Of a DNA stretch of 64,000 nt, positions 57,217-64,000 are shown one piece after another (the first letter of the stretch is position 1; every line of letters begins with the position of its first letter). The notes beneath the pieces are model-generated. The model ran no database searches, was not told the origin of the DNA, and worked only from the letters and a program-made list of their open reading frames with translations. Both the position numbers and the translations under genes were made by a program. Source of the DNA: Rubrolithibacter sp043763625 (GTDB lineage Bacteria > Bacteroidota > Bacteroidia > Sphingobacteriales > Sphingobacteriaceae); assembly GCA_043763625.1 (NCBI GenBank), contig JAYULL010000061.1, positions 179,185 through 243,184 of the forward strand, written 5' to 3'.

Positions 57217-58716
57217 TTAACTGAAAGCTCTGTCTACAGACCTGCGTTGATTCCATTCTTCAGTCGGAGCGAAAAAGCTTTTATCGCGAGGATCAAGATG
57301 TTCTTTCACAACGTCTTCGTTCAATTCAATTCCGAGTCCGGGAGCTGAAAGGGGCACATTTGCGAAACCCTTAGTTATTAACTGTCTTCCGTCGGTAGTT
57401 TTTACCAAACTTTCCCACCAAGGGACATCAACAGAGTGATGTTCTAAGGCAAGAAAATTCTGGGTTGCCGCAGCGCAGTGAACACAGGCCATAAAAGAAA
57501 CCGGCGTACCTGCTTGGTGCATCGCCATGGCTATGCCGTTTTCTTCTGCGTAATCGCCGATACGTTTCGTTTCTAATAATCCGCCGGAACTGGCTAAGTC
57601 AGGGTGAATAATATCAACGGCTTTTTTGTCGATTAAGGGTTTAAAATTCTTCAACAAATAAATATCCTCGCCGGTTAGCGTCGGCGTTTCTAAGGCGTCG
57701 GATATTGTTTTCCATTGATCCGTTAACTCCCACGAAACCAGATCTTCTAACCAAGCAAGTCGATATTTCTCTACTGCCCGCCCTAATCTTATTCCGTTGT
57801 TAAGATCAAAATGACCGTAATGGTCCGTAGCAATAGGAATATCATATCCTACCATGTTCCTCACATTTTCCACAATTTGCGCAAGCACTTCAAAACCCTT
57901 ATCGGTAATCTGTATTTGAGTGAAGGGATGCTGAGCATTTGAATACGACATTATGTTATTTGCATCGCCCCACTGTGCCAAATCGCCTTTTGAGTTCTCC
58001 CAAAACTTAGAATTTACTACGGTTCCCGCCTTGCCTTTCAGTTCGCCGATTGACAGGTCCATTTTCAGCCAAGTATATCCTTGTTCAAAGATTCGATACT
58101 TAATCAGCTTTTCCTGCTCTTTCGGTGATTCTGCTTCCGGGGTATCGGCATACAGCCTTACTTTATCGCGGTAACGGCCTCCTAACAGTTGCCAAGCGGG
58201 AACACCGTAAGCTTTTCCGCATAAATCCCAAAGAGCCATCTCTACCCCACACACTCCTCCGGCTTGGCGGCTGGGACCGCCGAATTGTCTTATCTTTTTA
58301 AATATCAGTTCAACATTGCAGGGATTTTCGCCCAGAATACGGCTTTTTAACATAAGCGCATAGCGAGCATCGGCGGCATCGCGAACTTCTCCCAAACCTG
58401 AAATTCCCTGATTTGTATCTATTCTGATGATTGCCGTGCCTCCCATTACTCCTGTTAAAGCGTAACGCATATCTGTAATTTTAAGCTGAGAGGGATTTGA
58501 AGACTTATTAACTTTTGATGTTGTCTGTGCAACCGTATCCTCAAAAGTTAACCCGGTTAAACCGGCAAACGAAATACCGCCTAAAGCAGTTTTTTTAAGA
58601 AAGCTTCGTCTATTATCTGAAGTATCAGGGTTCGCTATTTCTGCTTGTAAAGTTTGAGCTTCAGCTTTTTCCCGGCCTTTATTCTGAGCGATGATTTGTT
58701 GAAGAATACTTTTCAT
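57217..58716 (-). CDS. Tat-exported enolase-superfamily acid-sugar dehydratase (mandelate racemase/MLE group)
   Basis: A 499-residue enzyme. Residues 36-42 are RRSFLKK, followed by a weakly hydrophobic stretch (TALGGISFAGLTGL), a twin-arginine signal, so it should act in the periplasm in folded form. The catalytic domain has the N-terminal capping fold, LKMDLSIGELKG, metal ligands in IATDHYGHFD, LAWLEDLVSWE and TGEDIYLL, and the general-base His region AMHQAGTPVSF. The group dehydrates aldonic or uronic acids to 2-keto-3-deoxy acids. Precise substrate unknown. It lies between the RraA pair and the BASS gene. Confidence 0.85.
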   Translation of the reverse strand: MKSILQQIIAQNKGREKAEAQTLQAEIANPDTSDNRRSFLKKTALGGISFAGLTGLTFEDTVAQTTSKVNKSSNPSQLKITDMRYALTGVMGGTAIIRIDTNQGISGLGEVRDAADARYALMLKSRILGENPCNVELIFKKIRQFGGPSRQAGGVCGVEMALWDLCGKAYGVPAWQLLGGRYRDKVRLYADTPEAESPKEQEKLIKYRIFEQGYTWLKMDLSIGELKGKAGTVVNSKFWENSKGDLAQWGDANNIMSYSNAQHPFTQIQITDKGFEVLAQIVENVRNMVGYDIPIATDHYGHFDLNNGIRLGRAVEKYRLAWLEDLVSWELTDQWKTISDALETPTLTGEDIYLLKNFKPLIDKKAVDIIHPDLASSGGLLETKRIGDYAEENGIAMAMHQAGTPVSFMACVHCAAATQNFLALEHHSVDVPWWESLVKTTDGRQLITKGFANVPLSAPGLGIELNEDVVKEHLDPRDKSFFAPTEEWNQRRSVDRAFS

Positions 58717-58770
58717 TTTATTAGGTTATAAGGGTTAGTTGATTATTATTAAGTTAAAAACAGACGGAAT

Positions 58771-59700
58771 CTACCAAGTACGCCTTTTCATAAATTCGTC
58801 GAGTTGTGTTCTTGTCAGTTTACCTTTAAAAGGATTTTTACCCAGCCATTTTAAAAAGTCTTCCTTCAAATTATCTTCCCACTGATTGTCAATTTGGCCG
58901 GAAGTGTACTTGCCGGCTTTGATCATCTCAAATCCGAATTCGTCTTTCATAATTACAAATTCTGCTGTACGGACCACCTCGTCTGCCAAATGTGCCGGCA
59001 CAAACAGCACTCCTTCTTTTTGCGCTATCACCAAATCGCCGGGCATAACCGTTGCATTACCGATTCTAACAGGAGTATTTAACCCCATTAAAACCACGTT
59101 TTCCAAAAATGAAGGGTGGAAATCCCGAACAAATGCATTGAAACCTTTTATTTCCGCTAAACCTTGAAGATCGCGGGCAGCAGCATTAAACACTACGCCG
59201 GTTCCGGTTTTATTAAATATTGAAGTACCGAGAGTGCTGCCCATTAAAGTACCTCCGGCGACTTTGCCGAATCCGTCGGCTACGTACACGTCTCCCTTTG
59301 CTAAGGCCTCGATTGGCCAAGCATTGGTATTTCCTATTCTGCCTTGCTTCGCACCTCTGTCTTTGATCCCTTTTTCAATATCGGGACGGCTCGGCATATA
59401 TAAAGCCGTGAGAGCTCTGCCGGCAAAAGGTTCGTCATTTACGGTTTTCCAGCCTTGTTCAAATTGATTGGTATAACCCAAATTTTTAAGAACTGTCCAA
59501 GCATCGTCGATACCGATCTTTTTTGCACGTCCGAGCAAATCCTCCGGCAATCTAGGTCTGCCATCGGCAAATCGTTCTCCCTTCCACTCGGGCGTTAAAA
59601 ACACGAGTTCTTCTGTGGGAATGGTTTGTGCCGTGGCAATGGACGTAAAACAGGTAGATAAAAAGAAAAGTACAAAGAGGTTGACAGTGAAAATCTTCAT
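58771..59700 (-). CDS. Exported RraA-family protein (class II aldolase-like), copy 1
   Basis: A 309-residue RraA/HMG-CHA-aldolase family protein with a Sec signal peptide (residues 1-24, ending IATAQ). Family core: GDVYVADGFGK, GGTLMGSTLGT and GVVFNAAARDLQG with the Arg176-Asp177 pair used by the aldolases; the non-catalytic RNase inhibitor RraA is cytoplasmic and shorter. About 80 residues before the core (WKGERFADGRPRLPEDLLGR) are extra. It is clearly paralogous to the gene at 59724, 23 nt upstream. Likely a periplasmic pyruvate-type aldolase or decarboxylase; the activity is inferred. Confidence 0.82.
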   Translation of the reverse strand: MKIFTVNLFVLFFLSTCFTSIATAQTIPTEELVFLTPEWKGERFADGRPRLPEDLLGRAKKIGIDDAWTVLKNLGYTNQFEQGWKTVNDEPFAGRALTALYMPSRPDIEKGIKDRGAKQGRIGNTNAWPIEALAKGDVYVADGFGKVAGGTLMGSTLGTSIFNKTGTGVVFNAAARDLQGLAEIKGFNAFVRDFHPSFLENVVLMGLNTPVRIGNATVMPGDLVIAQKEGVLFVPAHLADEVVRTAEFVIMKDEFGFEMIKAGKYTSGQIDNQWEDNLKEDFLKWLGKNPFKGKLTRTQLDEFMKRRTW

Positions 59701-59723
59701 TGCAGTTGTGGGATGAATAACAT

Positions 59724-60644
59724 CTATTTCAAAAAGTCGTCGGCATTTTTTAAGGTAAGAGCTGATTTTTGTGGGTATTTGGCAAACCAGTCTCTAAACT
59801 CGTCCTTCACCCGGTCCGACCAGTCACCATGAATTTCGCCGCCGGGGAACTTAGCTTTTTGCAAAAGATACCGCTCGAATTCGTCTTTAATCGCCACTTT
59901 TTCGGCGTCTTTTACCAAGCCTTCAACCAAGAAAGCCGGAACAAACACCACCCCGTACTCATTTGCAAATACTACATCGCCGGGGAAAACGGTAACTCCG
60001 CCTATGCGTATAGGCGCATTAATAGAGGTAGGGGTTAGATCTTTAATGTAAGAAGGATCGTGACCTTTTACCCAAGCATTAAAACCTTTTGTATCTTTCA
60101 ATTCCTGCATATCTCTTACCGCACCATAAAAAATCACGCCCTTTCCGGTTTTGCCGAACACGGCATTTCCTAAACTTGAACCTATTAAAGTTCCGTCTTT
60201 AATTTTACCGAAAGCATCCGCTACATAAACATCCCCTTTAGTTAACACATCAATGGGCCAAATATTTATTCCGCCGTGCTGCGACCTGCCTTCAGCTTTA
60301 CCCTGAGCTTTTACTACACTATCTAAATCCGGCCTTGACGGCATAAATTGGGCGGTTACTACCCGGCCAACCATAGTCTCACCCGGTTTTAGAATTATCC
60401 AGCCTGTTTCAGTTTGATTGTGGAACCCTTCTCCGTTTAAGTAGCCCCATACTTGTTCAAGCGTGCAGCCTCCAATTCTTTCAAGCATCGCATCCGGAAC
60501 TTTAGGTCTGCCGTCGGCGAAGCGCTCTCCATGCCATTTTGCAGTTAGAGCTTTAACATATTCGGGGGCTGAACCCACACGTTGTGCGTAAGAAAAGAAA
60601 CACAGCAGAACAAACGTAAAAACCAGGAGAAGTTTTCGTTTCAT
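59724..60644 (-). CDS. Exported RraA-family protein (class II aldolase-like), copy 2
   Basis: A 306-residue paralogue of the previous gene and the first of the cluster. Signal peptide residues 1-20 (LLLVFTFVLLCFFSYA). Shared blocks: HGERFADGRPKVPDAMLER, MPSRPDLDSVVKAQG, GDVYVADAFGKI, GTLIGSSLGN and GVIFYGAVRDMQEL with Arg177-Asp178 intact. Both copies keep the catalytic pair, so they may form a heteromer or act on different keto acids. The cluster promoter should lie in the 645-bp region upstream. Confidence 0.82.
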   Translation of the reverse strand: MKRKLLLVFTFVLLCFFSYAQRVGSAPEYVKALTAKWHGERFADGRPKVPDAMLERIGGCTLEQVWGYLNGEGFHNQTETGWIILKPGETMVGRVVTAQFMPSRPDLDSVVKAQGKAEGRSQHGGINIWPIDVLTKGDVYVADAFGKIKDGTLIGSSLGNAVFGKTGKGVIFYGAVRDMQELKDTKGFNAWVKGHDPSYIKDLTPTSINAPIRIGGVTVFPGDVVFANEYGVVFVPAFLVEGLVKDAEKVAIKDEFERYLLQKAKFPGGEIHGDWSDRVKDEFRDWFAKYPQKSALTLKNADDFLK

Positions 60645-60765
60645 ATAATTAGTGAATTTGGTTTATAACGGCAGTTAAAATAAAACTAACAACTTGAAGC
60701 GAAATCTACAACTGTAAGTTTAGATTTCTACGTATTAGTTACAAGTACACTGGTAAAAGTATAAG

Positions 60766-60921
60766 ATGTATAACTGCACGAGTTGGGCGCCTCCGTGCTC
60801 AAAAAAACCGTCTCTCGAACTTATTGCCTTAAAAATAGGTATGCAAGAGACGCTTGCTAATGAAAAACTCCATTTTCCGGCAATCTTCGAAAAACCGGTA
60901 ATTAACGTTATTTGTATTTAA
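60766..60921 (+). other. Short ORF (51 aa), possible helix-turn-helix remnant
   Basis: The 645-bp region 60645-61289 between the RraA cluster and the GH28-like gene, both on the minus strand, holds no normal gene. ATG 60766 opens a 51-residue plus-strand frame; KKPSLELIALKIGMQETLAN and KLHFPAIFEKPV faintly recall the DNA-binding helices of AraC-type regulators, as if a regulator of the cluster had decayed. The downstream sequence (60922-61289) is AT-rich with all three frames partly open and no further support. Low confidence. Confidence 0.22.
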
Positions 60922-61289
60922 CTCAATTTCAGTTACTGTTAACCTCAAGTCCTACCCTATTTCAAGCAAAAGGCCGGGAGCGGATAGAAGCAAAATTAAA
61001 GTACAGCCTACGATTTTTTCTAATAATTTTATGCGGGTTTTCCGTTGATAAACAAGAACCTTTTCTAAGTAATGTAAAGGCTTAACAGCTTTCAGTTTTG
61101 CTTTCCATATGCACAATAACGTTTACAACCTATAATTGGAAAGCTAAATATGACGCTTTTAGGATTTATTTGCCTTTAGATTCATAACGTTCATTTGAAC
61201 TATTTTAGCCGATTATCCGGAAGCGGAGAATGTTATAAGGAAAGTATAGAGACAAAGTTGACCAATACAATTAGCATTCAGTTAGCATT

Positions 61290-62624
61290 TTAAGGTGTGG
61301 TCACAGTTACTTCCAAGTCTTTGGTTTCAATCCTGCCGATTTTCTCGAAAGTGAAAGCCTTTTTATTATTCGCGGTGAGCCTTGCTTTCTTAACCGACAG
61401 CAAGTTGCCGGTATTTATATATAAAATCTTTTCAGATTCCGGCTTAATGAATTCAACATTATTTAACACAATACTATTGAATTTACTTGCATTAAAAAGT
61501 GCCGGTGATAAGAGTTTTGAACCTTCAAAACTTTCCGGAGTTACTGCACCTGTGCGATACGAAAAGCTTGAATTGCTGAGGTTCAAAGTTAATTTATGCT
61601 TGTTGTCGCCGATTATATTGAAAGCCCCGAGAACTCCGGTAGCATTAATGTTTTTGAACCGTAAATTAGTAGCAGGTTGCCCCGTTTGCCATAATCCGTT
61701 TTCGAAATTATAGATATAAAACTGATCAACGTTATCAACAGTTAAATCTTGGATTACCCAGTTACCGCTCTCCGATTTGGGCTTTTCGTCTGCCGGCGAA
61801 AAATGAACGAAGGCCGAAAGCATGTTGTTGCGTTTTTGGAGTTTATGTGCATACTCGCCCGGGCCCCAAATCCTGCATCTTTTCACCGTGAAGTTATAGC
61901 AGCCTACCCGGAAACCGTTGCAAGAAGTGTTTACCTTACAATCACTAACCTCAATATCCCGATTATCATTTCCCGCAAAGGCATCATCGCCGGTGCGAAA
62001 ATCGCAATTCGTAACCCTAAAATTATTTCCGAAGCGAGAATGAAAGCCGTCGTGCCCTCCGAATATTGACACCTTATCCACTACTCCGTAAGAGCAATAA
62101 CGGAAGTTAAGCGCCCAATTTGCCGACCGTTTGATGGTAATACCCCTGATCAAAATATTTTTGCAGTTAATCATTTTAATACAATGAGGCCCTCGAAATC
62201 CTTCCTCGCCATTGGGGTTGTGGCAATCCACGCCGTCAATTACACCCTCGCCTTGTATGGCTGTCTTAGTAAGATCCTTCCCGAAAATAAATGCATCGTT
62301 CTTATAGTCGCTATACTTGTCGCTTCCGCGGAGTAAAGCTCCCTTCTCAAGTTGTAAAATTACATTATTCCTCATTTCTACTCCACCGCACAAATAAATT
62401 CCTGCCGGCAGCACAACCGTTCCACCACCTTTAGCATAACACTTATCAATAGCGTTTTGAATAGTTTTCGTCATCAGATTAACACTATCCGGCTTCAAAC
62501 GGACGCTGAATTTCTTTGCTTGACCCACAGCCTCAACAACAGAAAATCCTCCTATTAAAACAAACAGAACAAGGAATTTATACAAACGAGGACCGAACGA
62601 TGTATTTGTAGTCATGTGTTTCAT
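61290..62624 (-). CDS. Secreted GH28-type right-handed beta-helix glycosidase
   Basis: About 444 residues with a signal peptide (FLVLFVLIGGFSVVEAVGQA). The start of the fold, LMTKTIQNAIDKCYAKGGGTVVLPAGIYLCGG, and repeated parallel beta-helix coils (CKNILIRGITIKRSANWALNF, GHDGFHSRFGNNFRVTNCDF, TGDDAFAGNDNRDIEVSDCKV) mark the pectin-lyase-like fold, nearest to GH28 polygalacturonase relatives; TGDDAF is at the place of the catalytic DD. It likely cleaves galacturonic-acid-containing chains. ATG 62624 chosen over TTG 62633. Head-on to the gene-poor gap before the RraA cluster. Confidence 0.8.
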   Translation of the reverse strand: MKHMTTNTSFGPRLYKFLVLFVLIGGFSVVEAVGQAKKFSVRLKPDSVNLMTKTIQNAIDKCYAKGGGTVVLPAGIYLCGGVEMRNNVILQLEKGALLRGSDKYSDYKNDAFIFGKDLTKTAIQGEGVIDGVDCHNPNGEEGFRGPHCIKMINCKNILIRGITIKRSANWALNFRYCSYGVVDKVSIFGGHDGFHSRFGNNFRVTNCDFRTGDDAFAGNDNRDIEVSDCKVNTSCNGFRVGCYNFTVKRCRIWGPGEYAHKLQKRNNMLSAFVHFSPADEKPKSESGNWVIQDLTVDNVDQFYIYNFENGLWQTGQPATNLRFKNINATGVLGAFNIIGDNKHKLTLNLSNSSFSYRTGAVTPESFEGSKLLSPALFNASKFNSIVLNNVEFIKPESEKILYINTGNLLSVKKARLTANNKKAFTFEKIGRIETKDLEVTVTTP

Positions 62625-62993
62625 ATTTAGCAAGATAAAAATAGAATTCGTTTTCGATAAAAAAAATAACAGAATAGACTTTGAATTAACCTCGTCTATA
62701 CCTCTTTTTTTAAAAATAAAAACGTAATGGTCATTGTCGGTAGGAGAACTAATTGACGCTCCGGCTTTTATCTCAAATTTTCAAGAGAGTCAAGTTGACC
62801 TATAAAACAAATATTAAATTTAGGTTGGAGAAGTATGTATTTCTCTCCTGCATAGCGACTTATTAATCTCAAATCCCAATAACTTGGGAATAAGGCTTAA
62901 AGCCCCCCGAAGCATATCTGCCTTTAAGCATTTTTCTGCGTCTAAAAGGTTAAAATCGACTAATCAACGGTTCCCTGATGGTTTAATTCAACG
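62625..62993. other. 369-bp AT-rich gap, nothing recognised
   Basis: Between the GH28-like gene and the end of the GH127-like gene I see no open frame with support, no -7 element of full match and no terminator with a T tract. The only structure is a short hairpin, TCCCAA and TTGGGA around TAAC (62875-62890). It should hold the promoter of the GH28-like gene, probably near 62640-62720. Confidence 0.4.
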
Positions 62994-64000
62994 CTACTTC
63001 TTATAATCCACCTCGATTCCTTTCGTTAAGAAAACGCTGTAATGCCCTTTTGTTTGTCCGGCTTCTGCAAAAGGAACCATTCTATAAACCATTTCTTGCT
63101 CTTTAATTTTAGATTTTATTAAGTAGAATTGATCTCCTACCCAATTGTTAGGAAGCCGATTAAATGTGTCAATCATATCATCAGCAGCTAAAACCTGAGG
63201 CCCGCGTTTAATCGCGATTTTTTCTTCAGCTAAAACCCCTGAAGGAATAACTTGCAGGTCTAACGACATTTCAATCTTAATTTCATCACCGGTTTTCCAA
63301 GGTCGATTTACAGTTAACATCTCTCCTCCTTTTCCCTGTAAACTTTGTCCTCCAATCAAAGCCTTAAAATTTTTACACCAATCCGGAACTCTTAAGCCAA
63401 TAGGAAAACTTTTAGCGGCTGCCTTTCCCGGGAGGTTAATCCTTATCGAAACATTTCCTTTTTCCGGATATAGACTTGCAATTTCAAACTCTGCGGCAAT
63501 TGTTATTTTGCCTGATTTAACCGATACAGGATAATTCCCGGAAACATATTGGAATACAGCTGCACCATTACTGTAAGCACCGGCAGTATAGAAAGGTATT
63601 AAAGCAACACCTCTCGGGATACTTGAAGCACAACAACTGATATCAGGTAAAATACCGTGATTTACTTCAGCAAAACGTTTACGCCCTTCAAGCGGAACGA
63701 AATAACAAACGGTTCCGTCTTGAGGTGATTGTGCGCCTAAAAGGCTGTTATAGGTAAGCTGTTCAAGCTCATCTGCGTATTTAGTTTCTCCGCTGAGTCG
63801 AAGTAAATGCATGTTCAATTGTTGCCAAGTTACGGTAACACAGCCTTCTCCGGGTCCTTCGAACTTGTCGCCGTGTACCTCGCCCTCAGCACGCAAAATA
63901 TTATCTTCGCGGAAATGTTCGCCCCAACTCGTGGTTCCGATGATATAGTGGCGATTCGTTCTTATATCATTCCAAGCATTTGTACAAGCCTTGAAATATT
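62994..64000 (-). CDS. GH127-like (DUF1680) beta-L-arabinofuranosidase, C-terminal part
   Basis: The frame stays open to the window edge (SWGEHFREDNILRAEGEVHG upstream of the first Met at 63896), so the N terminus lies outside. The visible part ends the alpha/alpha-barrel (CVTVTWQQLNMHLLRLSG, YNSLLGAQSPQDGT), shows the Cys-Cys segment SCCASSIPRG typical of the zinc-thiolate site, and then beta-sandwich domains. GH127 enzymes remove arabinofuranose from arabinan or hydroxyproline glycans. With the GH28-like gene it suggests pectin side-chain breakdown; the exact specificity is inferred. Confidence 0.82.
   Translation of the reverse strand, partial: YFKACTNAWNDIRTNRHYIIGTTSWGEHFREDNILRAEGEVHGDKFEGPGEGCVTVTWQQLNMHLLRLSGETKYADELEQLTYNSLLGAQSPQDGTVCYFVPLEGRKRFAEVNHGILPDISCCASSIPRGVALIPFYTAGAYSNGAAVFQYVSGNYPVSVKSGKITIAAEFEIASLYPEKGNVSIRINLPGKAAAKSFPIGLRVPDWCKNFKALIGGQSLQGKGGEMLTVNRPWKTGDEIKIEMSLDLQVIPSGVLAEEKIAIKRGPQVLAADDMIDTFNRLPNNWVGDQFYLIKSKIKEQEMVYRMVPFAEAGQTKGHYSVFLTKGIEVDYKK

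Noticed and set aside
62875..62890. Hairpin TCCCAA-TAAC-TTGGGA as a terminator
   Set aside because: No T tract follows on either strand and no gene ends there in the right direction.
1..64000. CRISPR arrays, rRNA, tRNA, prophage or integrative element
   Set aside because: No regularly spaced repeats, no T-loop-like GGTTCRANNCC in a cloverleaf context, no phage structural genes and no transposase. xerD is the housekeeping recombinase.

Overview
The window is AT-rich DNA from a Bacteroidota bacterium, most likely of the Sphingobacteriaceae/Sphingobacteriia type (inferred from gene content; the genus is not resolved). The lineage is indicated by a TonB receptor paired with a DUF4249 lipoprotein, futalosine-pathway menaquinone genes (mqnA, mqnE), bacillithiol deacetylase bshB1, proteins of the DUF4294, DUF4783, DUF6588 and DUF1343/NamZ families, an ECF sigma gene overlapping a membrane-anchored partner with a barrel-like C terminus, and several promoters matching the Bacteroidota -7 element TAnnTTTG. 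I see no rRNA, tRNA, CRISPR array or intact insertion sequence.

Layout. 0-7 kb: end of xerD, a frameshifted small lipoprotein, prmC and ribD divergent, a diheme cytochrome c, and a minus-strand futalosine operon (mqnE, histidine phosphatase, mqnA). 7-11 kb: sulfur amino-acid genes; a cystathionine-type PLP enzyme, then a SAM-I (S-box) riboswitch, a 30-codon leader ORF, metY and metX. 11-21 kb: two esterases (one frameshifted in its signal peptide), a decayed DinB-family hydrolase, a degenerate DEAD-box protein, DedA, DUF4249 plus TonB receptor, a gene-poor patch, DNA polymerase IV and a KTSC protein. 21-32 kb: mazG, a lipoprotein, ECF sigma and partner, an FtsX-type permease, namZ-fmt, and a minus-strand run rluD, aminotransferase IV, CREST-like membrane protein, DinB hydrolase. 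32-48 kb: outer-membrane protein, ACC-deaminase-like enzyme, lysine 6-transaminase, bshB1, the set rel/spoT-fur-purA-pabB, M48 protease, plsY, nadC, gpmI and a TPR protein. 48-56 kb: lon, an LpxR-like protein, arfB, cmk, a glycosyltransferase and small proteins.

55.6-64 kb is the most distinctive part: a minus-strand cluster of two exported RraA-family paralogues, an enolase-superfamily acid-sugar dehydratase with a twin-arginine signal, a BASS-family sodium symporter and an exported NTF2-like protein, beside a GH28-type beta-helix enzyme and the end of a GH127-like protein. My inference is a periplasmic pathway: glycan cleavage, dehydration of a sugar acid outside the cytoplasm, aldol cleavage by the RraA pair, and uptake of the resulting keto acid by the BASS carrier.

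Two themes recur. Five genes have a -7 promoter element ending 3-6 nt before the start codon, implying leaderless mRNAs. Several intergenic stretches hold coding remnants (lipoprotein, DinB hydrolase, unknowns), and repeat-like sequence has entered the prmC reading frame.
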